Shown here: piece after piece, positions 52,519-60,575 of the stretch
Layout: the number at the start of each line of letters is the position of its first letter
How positions within the stretch are numbered: the stretch's first letter is position 1
DNA from: an uncultured Algibacter sp.
Lineage (GTDB): Bacteria > Bacteroidota > Bacteroidia > Flavobacteriales > Flavobacteriaceae
Direction of reading: 5' to 3'
DNA: 64,000 nucleotides
Assembly (NCBI GenBank): GCA_947499935.1
Contig: CANMQH010000010.1
Location: 1-64,000, forward strand
Notes under the pieces: model-generated
Seen by the model: the letters and a program-made list of their open reading frames with translations, nothing else
Told to the model about the DNA's origin: nothing
Database searches by the model: none
Made by a program: the position numbers and the translations under genes

Positions 52519-53346
52519 TTATAAATTATAAAATTGAACGGCGTTTTTTCCCATGATGGTATGTTGCTCTTTCTCAGAAAGCTTTGAAATATAATTCGTC
52601 ATAATGCCTTTTACTTTAGAATAATTTCCAGCAACCAAGCATACCGGCCAGTCAGAACCATACATGATTCTATCTACTCCAAAAGCATTGAAAACTAAAT
52701 CGAGATATGGTTGTAGTTGCGATTCTGTCCACGATTTGTAATCAGCTTCGGTAATCATGCCTGATACTTTGCAATATACGTTTTCATGTTCTGCAACAGC
52801 TTTCATTAATGCTGCCCAACCATCATAAAATCCATCTTTTATATAAGGTTTTGCTATGTGGTCTATTACAAATTTTTGATTTGGAAATTTTTTAACAAAC
52901 TCTAAAGTAGCTCCTAGCTGATGTGGAAATATTAAAATGTCATACGTAAAATTATGTTTTTCTAAAGCTTTGATACCTCTTAAAAAATGAGGCCTTAATA
53001 AAAAGTTATGGTCTGCTTCGCCTTGTACAACATGACGAAATCCTTTTATTTTTTTAAATTGATTGTATTTTTCTAAAACACTATCAATATCATTTCCACG
53101 TAGGTCTGCCCAACCCACAATACCTTTTATAAAATCGTGTTGAGAAGCTAATTCTAATAAAAAATCGGTTTCTGCTAGTGTTTGGTCTGCTTGAACGGCA
53201 ACACAACCATCAATACCATTTTCATTATAAACTTGTTTTAAATCTGAAGGTGTGAAATCACGTCGGATGACTGCCATGTCATCATCAATCCAGTTATGCT
53301 TAACGGGTTCATAATTCCAGAAATGTTGATGCGAATCTATTATCAT
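52519..53346 (-). CDS. COG3618 amidohydrolase, sugar lactonase
   Basis: A 275-residue metal-dependent TIM-barrel hydrolase of the fuconolactonase/rhamnonolactonase group. The metal motif is DSHQHFWNY (H6, H8); other marks are GIVGWADLRG, FVIDHIAKP (metal histidine) and RIMYGSDWPVC (catalytic aspartate). It would open the 1,5-lactone made by the SDR to the aldonate in the cytoplasm. Gaps of 4 nt and 3 nt to its neighbours place it firmly in the operon. Confidence 0.88.
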   Translation of the reverse strand: MIIDSHQHFWNYEPVKHNWIDDDMAVIRRDFTPSDLKQVYNENGIDGCVAVQADQTLAETDFLLELASQHDFIKGIVGWADLRGNDIDSVLEKYNQFKKIKGFRHVVQGEADHNFLLRPHFLRGIKALEKHNFTYDILIFPHQLGATLEFVKKFPNQKFVIDHIAKPYIKDGFYDGWAALMKAVAEHENVYCKVSGMITEADYKSWTESQLQPYLDLVFNAFGVDRIMYGSDWPVCLVAGNYSKVKGIMTNYISKLSEKEQHTIMGKNAVQFYNL

Positions 53347-53350
53347 TTTT

Positions 53351-54787
53351 TTATTTTGAAAATTCTTGTAAAGCTGTTTTCATGCCTTTATTAAGGATGT
53401 TTTCTAAATTTTGAAGCACCGTATTTTCTAAACCTTCATATGCTGTTAAATCTTTATCCCAAAAGCTAGTATTAGATAATGTAGCTTTTACAATAGCTGA
53501 AGCATCATTAGTCGCCCATTGTTTTGCAAAGAAATCTAAAGCGACTTGGTCGTCTTTAATGGTGTAAGATTCACCGTTTCTATCGCCTTTATAAAACATA
53601 ATTAAAGACGCAAAAGAAAATAATAATCCTTTTGGTAAGGCATTTTTTCTTTTGATATATTCTATAATAGAAGGCAATACACGTGTTTTAAATTTAGACG
53701 TTGAATTTAGCGAGATACTCATCAAAGCATGTTCCAAATAAGGATTTCTAAAACGGTCTAAAACATCATTTGAAAACTGATTAAGTTCAGTTTCAGGTAA
53801 ATCTAAAGTCGGACAAATTTCATTAAAAATAGTGTTCTTTAGATACGTTCCAACAACATCATCTTCTAAAGATTCTCGTACCTTATCAATGCCATATAAA
53901 TAGCCAACAGGAACAAGTGCAGTATGTGCTCCATTTAGAATACGTACTTTACGGGTTCTGTATGGTTCCATATTATCGGTAAACACAATATTTAACCCGC
54001 AAGCTTCCGCTGGAATTTCTTCTTTTACGGTTTCTGGTGCTTCAATAACCCATAAATGGAATTGCTCACCTTCTACAACTAAATTATCTTTATACCCTAA
54101 TTCTTGGGTAATCGTATCTATTTTTTCTCTTGGGTAACCCGGAACTATTCTATCTACCAACGTGTTACAAAAAATGTTATCTTCATTAATCCATTCAGCA
54201 AAATCTTCTCCTAGATCCCAATCTTTGGCGTATTGTAAAATAATGCGCTTTAAATTATCGCCATTTCTATCAATTAATTCGCATGGAATAACTATTAATC
54301 CTTTATCGGAAGCACCTCCAAAAGTTTGGAACCTTTTATGTAATAGTGCTGTTAATTTTGCAGGATAACTGTTTGGTGGCGCATCATTTAATCTATCATC
54401 TGCATTGTAAGCAATACCAGCTTCTGTAGTATTAGAAATTACAAAACGTAAATCTGGATTTTCTGCAAGCACCAAATATGCCGAGTAATTTTCATAAGGA
54501 TTAATGCCTCGTTGGATACAATCTATAACCTCATGTTCGCTGATGGCTTTACCGTTTTTAATACCGTTTAAGTATAGCGTGTACAAACCATCTTGGTCGT
54601 TCAACATTTTAATTAAACCTTGATTTATAGGCTGAATAGCCACAACTCCTGCATCAAAATCGGCTTGTTTATTCATTTCATGAATCATCCAATTGGCAAA
54701 GGCTCTTAAGAAGTTCCCTTCTCCAAATTGAATGACACGTTCGGTATAGTTTTTTGCACTAACCGTATTTCTGTTTAATTCTTGCAT
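53351..54787 (-). CDS. uxaB: Tagaturonate reductase-like (UxaB) polyol dehydrogenase
   Basis: A 478-residue member of the mannitol dehydrogenase family, close in length to UxaB (about 483). The N-terminal Rossmann region contains ERVIQFGEGNFLRAFANWM. AHTALVPVGYLYGI in the C-terminal domain carries the family's catalytic-site lysine/histidine neighbourhood. In uronate catabolism this enzyme reduces D-tagaturonate to D-altronate using NADH. Uxa genes usually sit with UxaC; that isomerase is absent here, so tagaturonate must come from another route, as in L-galactonate use. Confidence 0.87.
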   Translation of the reverse strand: MQELNRNTVSAKNYTERVIQFGEGNFLRAFANWMIHEMNKQADFDAGVVAIQPINQGLIKMLNDQDGLYTLYLNGIKNGKAISEHEVIDCIQRGINPYENYSAYLVLAENPDLRFVISNTTEAGIAYNADDRLNDAPPNSYPAKLTALLHKRFQTFGGASDKGLIVIPCELIDRNGDNLKRIILQYAKDWDLGEDFAEWINEDNIFCNTLVDRIVPGYPREKIDTITQELGYKDNLVVEGEQFHLWVIEAPETVKEEIPAEACGLNIVFTDNMEPYRTRKVRILNGAHTALVPVGYLYGIDKVRESLEDDVVGTYLKNTIFNEICPTLDLPETELNQFSNDVLDRFRNPYLEHALMSISLNSTSKFKTRVLPSIIEYIKRKNALPKGLLFSFASLIMFYKGDRNGESYTIKDDQVALDFFAKQWATNDASAIVKATLSNTSFWDKDLTAYEGLENTVLQNLENILNKGMKTALQEFSK

Positions 54788-54801
54788 TTATTTATCTTTT
54801 C

Positions 54802-54834
54802 AGACTTGTCAGGTTTTTAAAACCTGACAAGTCT
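54802..54834. repeat. Perfect palindrome between uxaA and uxaB
   Basis: AGACTTGTCAGGTTTT (54802-54817) and AAAACCTGACAAGTCT (54819-54834) flank one base. The T-run is on the right, so it would terminate plus-strand transcription, whereas the operon is on the minus strand. In operon RNA it would form a stable hairpin just upstream of the uxaB start, perhaps affecting processing or translation. Confidence 0.8.
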
Positions 54835-54848
54835 TTTTTAAATAATTT

Positions 54849-56501
54849 TTATAATGATACCCCTCGTTTCCAAGGAATAAAATCGTTGTTTCCGTGTAAT
54901 ACTGCTTTTGATGGTGTTTCTCCACTAGCCACTCTAATGATATGGTCTAAAATCTTTTCGCCCATGGTTTCAATCGTATCTTCTCCACTAATAACCGTTC
55001 CTGCATTGATGTCTATAATGTCATTCATGCGTTCGTACAAATTTGTATTGCTAGACATTTTTAAAACGGGAGCCACAGGATTTCCTGTAGGTGTGCCTAA
55101 ACCTGTTGTAAAGACCACAATGTTACAACCAGAACCTACCAAACCTGTGGTAGACTCTACATCATTTCCTGGGGTGCATAATAAATTTAATCCTGGCTTA
55201 GTTATCTGTTCGGTATAATCCAAAACTTTAACCACAGGCGATGTGCCTCCTTTTTTAGCGGCCCCTGCCGATTTCATGGCATCTGTAATCAAGCCATCTT
55301 TAATATTGCCTGGCGATGGGTTATTTTCAAAACCAGAACCTACAGCAATGGCTGATGCCGAATAGGCACGCATTAAGTCGTAAAATTTCTTGGAATCTTC
55401 GGCAGTTTCACATCTTTTGATGAGTTCTTGTTCTACGCCATTTAACTCTGGGAATTCTGCTAGAACCGGGCTTCCACCCAATCCTACTAATAAATCTGAG
55501 GCATAGCCTAAAGCTGGATTTGCAGAAATGCCTGAAAACCCATCAGAACCGCCACATTCTAACCCAAGAACCAGTTTGCTTAAAGGTGCTGGTTTACGTT
55601 CTATTTTATTAGCTTCTGTTAAACCTATAAAGGTATGTTTAACAGCTTCTTCTATCAATTTACGTTCGCTTTCGCTACGTTGTTGCTCTAAATAGTGTAC
55701 TGGCTTTTTATTATTTGGGGCAATATCGTCAATAGCTTTTTGCAACATGTCTATTTGTGCGTTCTGGCACCCTAAACTAAACACCGTTGCACCTGCTACA
55801 TTGGGATTCGTAATGTATCCTGCTAAAAGTTTGCATAATACTTCAGAATCCTGACGAATACCACCACAACCACCATCATGTTTTAAAAACTTTATACCAT
55901 CAACATTTGGGAACAATCGGTTTTTCGATAATTCTTCTTTTGTTGTTATAATTGGAGTGTTAAGGATATCTTCAGTTGAAGCGCCTGCTTTATATTTTTC
56001 AATTAAAGCATCCGTATCTACCGCAAAATCCTTTTTGGTTTCGTAGCCTAATTTTTCAGAAAGCGCACCTTCTAAAACATCTAAATTTCTATTTTCACAA
56101 AAGGTTAACGGAATAACCAACCAATAATTAGCTGTGCCTACTTTGCCATCTTCTCTGTGATAACCGTTGAATGTTCGACCTTCAAAGTTAGATACATCTG
56201 GAGCAGACCATGTGAAGTTTTCTTTAACATCTTTAAATTCCGCGGAAGCGTGCTTTACATTATCAATCGTTATGGCACAACCTTCAGCAATGGGTTGGGT
56301 TGCTTTTCCAATTAAAACACCATACATGTAAATTTCATCGCCTACATTAAAATCGTGAAGCGTGAATTTATGTTTCTGTTTAATGTTTTCTTTAAGTAAA
56401 ACCGTTTTACCCGCTATGGTAGCCGAAGTTCCCTCTTTTAAAGGCGTTATGGCAACAATAACATTATCTTTTGGGTCTATTTGAACGTAATTATTTGACA
56501 T
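54849..56501 (-). CDS. uxaA: UxaA-family altronate dehydratase
   Basis: A 550-residue iron-dependent sugar-acid dehydratase. An N-terminal SAF domain (about 5-95) precedes the catalytic part, which has LKHDGGCGGIRQD, FSLGCQN, VLGLECGGSDGFSGISANPA and IVVFTTGLGTPTGNP. Classical UxaA converts D-altronate to 2-keto-3-deoxy-D-gluconate. Split homologues in the Campylobacter fucose locus are implicated in L-fuconate dehydration, so the family alone does not settle the substrate. With UxaB adjacent, altronate is the simpler reading. 9 nt separate it from the zinc dehydrogenase gene. Confidence 0.88.
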   Translation of the reverse strand: MSNNYVQIDPKDNVIVAITPLKEGTSATIAGKTVLLKENIKQKHKFTLHDFNVGDEIYMYGVLIGKATQPIAEGCAITIDNVKHASAEFKDVKENFTWSAPDVSNFEGRTFNGYHREDGKVGTANYWLVIPLTFCENRNLDVLEGALSEKLGYETKKDFAVDTDALIEKYKAGASTEDILNTPIITTKEELSKNRLFPNVDGIKFLKHDGGCGGIRQDSEVLCKLLAGYITNPNVAGATVFSLGCQNAQIDMLQKAIDDIAPNNKKPVHYLEQQRSESERKLIEEAVKHTFIGLTEANKIERKPAPLSKLVLGLECGGSDGFSGISANPALGYASDLLVGLGGSPVLAEFPELNGVEQELIKRCETAEDSKKFYDLMRAYSASAIAVGSGFENNPSPGNIKDGLITDAMKSAGAAKKGGTSPVVKVLDYTEQITKPGLNLLCTPGNDVESTTGLVGSGCNIVVFTTGLGTPTGNPVAPVLKMSSNTNLYERMNDIIDINAGTVISGEDTIETMGEKILDHIIRVASGETPSKAVLHGNNDFIPWKRGVSL

Positions 56502-56510
56502 GTTCTTTTT

Positions 56511-57521
56511 TTAATTAAAACTTACGGTTGCTTTTATAACGCCAGTTTCGGGTTTTAACCAACTATCAAAATTTGCAATCATATCTGTGAATTCTACAGC
56601 ATGTGTGATAAATGAATCTGTTGGAAATTGATTTAAAACACTAATAACATGTTCAAAATCTTCTGTAGTTGCATTTCTACTGCACATTAACGTCATTTCT
56701 TTGGCATGTACTGCTGGATGATTATAAGTCAATTCTCCTTTTGAGAGACCAACCAACACAAAGCGTCCGCCGTGCGCCATATAACTTGGGCAGGCTTCAA
56801 GAGCAAATTTATTTCCCGAGGCATCAAAAACGGCTGTACATAAATCGCCATTTGTTATTTCAGAAATAGCATTGATAGCAGTATCTCCAGCTTTAACAAT
56901 ATAATCCACGCCTATTTTTTCTTTGGCATAGGCTAAACGTTGTTCATTCATATCAATGGCAATCACTTTAGCTCCAGCAATTTGTGCTAATTTCATAATG
57001 CCAATGCCAATTGGGCCACAACCCACGACGGCAACCGTTTCTCCAGGTTTTATATCTGCGCGTTTTACGGCATGTGCGCCAATGGCAAGCGGTTCTACAA
57101 TAGCCATTTCGTTATCTGATAGGTTGTTTGCTGGCAATAAGATATTGGCAGGCACGGTAATTTGTTCTTGCATACCACCATCTGTATGAACACCTAACAC
57201 CTTGATATTGGTGCAACAGTTTGTTTTTCCATTAGAACATGCAATGCATGTACCGCAACTTATATAAGGCATAACCACGACTTTATCTCCTGCTTTAATG
57301 CCTTTGTCGTTGGCATCAATTTCTAAAACCTCGGATGCTAATTCATGCCCTAAAATTCTTGGATATGTAAAAAAGGCTTGGTTTCCGCCATAAGCATGTA
57401 AATCGGTTCCACAGATGCCTACTTTTTTTATTTTTAATAAAGCTTCGCCTGATTTTCTTTTAGGAGCTTCTTTTTCTTTAAGAATAAATTCTCCTGGTTT
57501 TTCACAAACTATGTATTTCAT
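56511..57521 (-). CDS. Zinc-dependent dehydrogenase, probable L-galactonate 5-dehydrogenase (LgoD-like)
   Basis: A 336-residue medium-chain dehydrogenase. Catalytic zinc ligands C37, H59 and E60; structural zinc cysteines C89, C92, C95 and C103; Rossmann motif VAVVGCGPIGIG. KKVGICGTDLHAYGGNQAFF, FTYPRILGHE and the late SRNATTEDFEH closely recall E. coli LgoD (YjjN), from memory. LgoD oxidises L-galactonate to D-tagaturonate. I start at ATG 57521 (MKYIVCEKPGEF); upstream in-frame codons enter the operator region. First gene of the minus-strand operon, divergent from its LacI regulator. Confidence 0.85.
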   Translation of the reverse strand: MKYIVCEKPGEFILKEKEAPKRKSGEALLKIKKVGICGTDLHAYGGNQAFFTYPRILGHELASEVLEIDANDKGIKAGDKVVVMPYISCGTCIACSNGKTNCCTNIKVLGVHTDGGMQEQITVPANILLPANNLSDNEMAIVEPLAIGAHAVKRADIKPGETVAVVGCGPIGIGIMKLAQIAGAKVIAIDMNEQRLAYAKEKIGVDYIVKAGDTAINAISEITNGDLCTAVFDASGNKFALEACPSYMAHGGRFVLVGLSKGELTYNHPAVHAKEMTLMCSRNATTEDFEHVISVLNQFPTDSFITHAVEFTDMIANFDSWLKPETGVIKATVSFN

Positions 57522-57542
57522 TTGATAATTGATTTCAGTTTT

Positions 57543-57558
57543 GTTCAATCGATTGAAC
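57543..57558. promoter_or_regulatory. LacI operator, operon side
   Basis: GTTCAATCGATTGAAC is a perfect 16-bp palindrome with the central CG of LacI-family operators, 22 nt upstream of the zinc dehydrogenase start. The same core recurs at 57643-57664. A TAGATTTTG near 57577-57585 on the minus strand resembles a -7 box and would put the operator just downstream of the start site. Confidence 0.85.
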
Positions 57559-57615
57559 TTGTGTTTCAAAAAAAAGCAAAATCTATTTTTTTGCCCTTCA
57601 GAATACCTCTAATTA

Positions 57616-57646
57616 TTTGTCGAATTTAAATAATAGAGTATATTTG
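57616..57646 (+). promoter_or_regulatory. Promoter of the LacI regulator gene
   Basis: -33 TTTG (57616-57619), a 19-nt spacer and -7 TATATTTG (57639-57646), a full consensus match. The predicted transcription start (about 57651-57653) falls inside the operator at 57643-57664, so the regulator probably represses itself. Confidence 0.8.
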
Positions 57647-57664
57647 TTCAATCGATTGAACAAA
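57643..57664. promoter_or_regulatory. LacI operator, regulator side
   Basis: A perfect 22-bp palindrome, halves TTTGTTCAATC and GATTGAACAAA, overlapping the -7 box and start site of the regulator promoter. It shares a 16-bp core with the operator at 57543-57558, 100 bp away centre to centre. Confidence 0.88.
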
Positions 57665-57676
57665 CTTATAGCTTTT

Positions 57677-58705
57677 TTGAGAAATAAAAAAAAAATAACC
57701 ATAAAAGATATTGCTAATGAATTAGGAATTACGCCTTCAGCGGTATCAAAAGCTTTAAATAATCATCCTAGAATAAGCGACCAAACTAAGGAAGCTGTTA
57801 AAGCTGTTGCGAAAAAACTAAATTACCAGCCTAATAATTTAGCTAGTGCCTTGCGTAAAGGGAAAAGTAATTTGGTAGGCGTCATGATCCCTAGAACCAA
57901 TAGTAATTTCTTTTCATCAGTTGTTGAAAACATTGAGCAAAGACTCAGTACAGAAGGTTACAATGTTATTATTGCACAATCTAATGAATCTTTTGAAAGA
58001 GAATGTAAAAATATTGAGTCTTTACTTTTAATTCAAGTGGATGGTATTATAGCTTCTATGGCTAATGAAACGATGTCTTTAGAACATTTTGAAAAAATTA
58101 AATCTAAAGGTGTACCGTTAATAATGTTTGATAGAGGCGAGGATGCTTTGGAAGTTGATTACGTTGGGATTGATGATTATGAAAGTAGTTTTCTTGTGGT
58201 CGAACATCTTAAAAACCAAGGCTGTAAACGTATTGCACATATTGGAGGATATAGGCATACAAGAATTTATAAAAGTAGAATAAAGGGTTTTGAAGATGCG
58301 CTTAAAAAGTATGGACTTCCTGTTTTTGATGCCTTAATTTCTGAAAGCTCACTTTTAATCGAAGATGGTAGAACTATTATGAAACAATTACTAGCACTAC
58401 CAGAACCTCCAGATGCCGTATTTGCTGCCAGCGATTTTGCTGCTCTAGGTGCTCTGCAAGTCTTAGAAGAACACGATGTTAAAGTTCCTGAAGATATCGC
58501 TTTAGTTGGTTTTAGTAATGAAACATTTACTTCCTTGGTTAAGCCATCCATATCTACAGTAAACCAACGTAGCGAAATTATAGGAACTATGGCTGCGGAA
58601 ACATTTTTAAATCGAGTGAACGATTCCGAATGGAATCCCAAATTAAATAGAGCTATGATTGAACCAGAATTAATCATTAGAAACTCGTCATTAAAAAACC
58701 ATTAA
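57677..58705 (+). CDS. LacI family regulator of the sugar catabolic operon
   Basis: A 342-residue regulator. The helix-turn-helix is ITIKDIANELGITPSAVSKA, the hinge region LNYQPNNLASALRKGKSNLV. The effector domain begins VGVMIPRTNSNFFS and includes DAVFAASDFAALGAL and PEDIALVGFSNE. There is no ATG before the DNA-binding motif. Upstream in-frame TTGs at 57617, 57644 and 57656 lie in the -33 box or operator, so the TTG at 57677 is the likely start. Divergent from the operon; effector probably the sugar or a pathway acid. The sulfatase gene at 58821 follows in the same direction. Confidence 0.9.
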   Translation: MRNKKKITIKDIANELGITPSAVSKALNNHPRISDQTKEAVKAVAKKLNYQPNNLASALRKGKSNLVGVMIPRTNSNFFSSVVENIEQRLSTEGYNVIIAQSNESFERECKNIESLLLIQVDGIIASMANETMSLEHFEKIKSKGVPLIMFDRGEDALEVDYVGIDDYESSFLVVEHLKNQGCKRIAHIGGYRHTRIYKSRIKGFEDALKKYGLPVFDALISESSLLIEDGRTIMKQLLALPEPPDAVFAASDFAALGALQVLEEHDVKVPEDIALVGFSNETFTSLVKPSISTVNQRSEIIGTMAAETFLNRVNDSEWNPKLNRAMIEPELIIRNSSLKNH

Positions 58706-58820
58706 ATCAATATAGTAGACAAATAGCGCCTAATAAAAAACATAAGTATCTTTTCTTGTTTTTAAAATGCTGTTCTTTTGTAAAAGATTTCTAAATCTTC
58801 AAAACGTTCAAAAAATAACT

Positions 58821-60509
58821 ATGAATAAAATATCATTATATATTGGAATTGCTATCCTTTTAACATTATGCTTTTCATCTTGTAAAAATGTGCCCGCTAA
58901 AAAAGCAGAATCGGTAAAACAACCTAATATTCTGTATATTATGTCTGATGACCACACATCACAGGCATTTGGTATATATGGGAGTAGATTAGCATCTTTA
59001 AACCCCACGCCAACATTAGATGGTATTGCCAAAGAGGGTATGATTTTTAATAATTGTTTTGTTACCAACTCCATTTGTACACCAAGTAGAGCGACTATTA
59101 TTAGCGGTCAGTACAGCCAGACCAATGGTGTTTTAGATTTGGAAGGTCATGTAGCATTTGAAAAGCAATATCTTCCTATGGAAATTAAAAAGTTAGGGTA
59201 TCAAACGGCCTTGGTTGGGAAGTGGCATTTGGAGCATCAACCAAACTTTGATTACTATAATGTGTTTACACAGCATGGTCAGCAAGGGTCTTATTTTGAC
59301 CCAAACCTCACAGAAACTGGGATGAATTATACCAAGTACGGAAGAAAAGGCTATGAAGGTAAAGTGTATGAAGGACATAGCTCTGATGTGATTACAGATA
59401 TTACGTTAGATTGGTTAAAAAACAAAAGAGATACATCTAAACCGTTCTTTTTAATGCATCAATTTAAAGCACCACATGACGATTTTGAATACGCACCCCG
59501 ATATAAAGATTATTTGGAAGATACAGAAATTCCAGAACCTGCAAGTTTGTATGACAATGGCAATAACGGTTCTGTGGCTACTCGAGGTATTAACGATTCT
59601 TTAATTCATGATATTGGTTCTTCGCTTTCCAAAAGAAATACCATTAGGCATATGGGGATGAAGATTTGGAGTGATAGATATACCAAAAGAAATAACCCAG
59701 ATTTTGATATCCACCAAGCCGATAATTTAAGTGATAAGGCATACACTCATAAAACCTATCAAGAATATTTGAAGCGCTATTTAAGGTGCGTAAAAGGTGT
59801 TGATGATAATGTGGCTCGTATTATTGAATATCTTAAAAAGGAAGGTTTATATGATAACACCATTATTGTATATACGGGCGACCAAGGGTTTATGTTGGGC
59901 GAGCATGATTATATAGATAAACGTTGGATGTATGATGAGTCTATGCGCATGCCATTTTTTGTGCGCTACCCCGAAAAGATTAAAAAAGGCTCTAGAACTG
60001 ATGCCATAATTAACAATGCCGATTTTGCACCAACCTTAATTGATTTAGCTGGCGGTCAAGCACCAGAAATGATGCAAGGAAACAGTTTTAAAACCATTTT
60101 AGAAACAGGTAAGGAGCCAAAAGGCTGGCAACAATCTACCTATTACAGATATTGGATGCATATGGCGCATGCCCACGCCAATCCTGCGCATTTTGGCATT
60201 AGAACTAAAGATTACAAGTTGATTTTTTACTACGGAAAATATTGGGTAGATACCGATAATCCAGAAAGTGAATGGAACAAAAAAAGCTATAATAACCGAT
60301 TTGAATGGCACACCCCAGTAGCTTGGGAGTTTTATGACTTAAAAGCGGACCCAAAAGAAATGGATAATGCGTATAATAATCCTGAATACAAAGTTATTAT
60401 AGCTGATTTAAAAGAACAATTAAAAGCGAAACGTAAAGTATTAAATGAAGAGGATGAAGATAAGTTTCCTCATATCCAAAAAGTGATTGATGCGCATTGG
60501 AATGATTAA
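58821..60509 (+). CDS. Sulfatase (formylglycine-dependent, lipoprotein)
   Basis: A 562-residue S1-type sulfatase. Lipobox FSSC gives Cys21. The metal site begins ILYIMSDDHTS (D43, D44), the modification motif is CTPSR (C86-R90), and LVGKWHLEHQP gives the conserved Lys and His. YTGDQGFMLGEHDYIDK and KAPHDDFEYAP are typical. It removes a sulfate ester from a saccharide, probably in the periplasm or at the surface. I start at ATG 58821, which gives a clean signal peptide. It follows the LacI gene and is convergent with the GH117 gene. Confidence 0.92.
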   Translation: MNKISLYIGIAILLTLCFSSCKNVPAKKAESVKQPNILYIMSDDHTSQAFGIYGSRLASLNPTPTLDGIAKEGMIFNNCFVTNSICTPSRATIISGQYSQTNGVLDLEGHVAFEKQYLPMEIKKLGYQTALVGKWHLEHQPNFDYYNVFTQHGQQGSYFDPNLTETGMNYTKYGRKGYEGKVYEGHSSDVITDITLDWLKNKRDTSKPFFLMHQFKAPHDDFEYAPRYKDYLEDTEIPEPASLYDNGNNGSVATRGINDSLIHDIGSSLSKRNTIRHMGMKIWSDRYTKRNNPDFDIHQADNLSDKAYTHKTYQEYLKRYLRCVKGVDDNVARIIEYLKKEGLYDNTIIVYTGDQGFMLGEHDYIDKRWMYDESMRMPFFVRYPEKIKKGSRTDAIINNADFAPTLIDLAGGQAPEMMQGNSFKTILETGKEPKGWQQSTYYRYWMHMAHAHANPAHFGIRTKDYKLIFYYGKYWVDTDNPESEWNKKSYNNRFEWHTPVAWEFYDLKADPKEMDNAYNNPEYKVIIADLKEQLKAKRKVLNEEDEDKFPHIQKVIDAHWND

Positions 60510-60526
60510 TCTAGAAATTTAGATAT

Positions 60527-60562
60527 AAAAAAAGGAGCATTTTTAAGTGTTCCTTTTTTTTT
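60527..60562. terminator. Bidirectional terminator between sulfatase and GH117 genes
   Basis: AAAAAAAGGAGCA (60527-60539) pairs with TGTTCCTTTTTTT (60548-60560, one G-U pair), flanked by A- and T-runs, between convergent stops. Confidence 0.85.
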
Positions 60563-60575
60563 GAATCATTAGAAC

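Noticed and set aside
53351-56501. Interpretation of uxaB-uxaA as a galacturonate pathway.
   Set aside because: No uronate isomerase (uxaC), pectinase or uronate transporter is nearby. The companion permease, SDR, lactonase and mutarotase fit a neutral 6-carbon L-sugar better.
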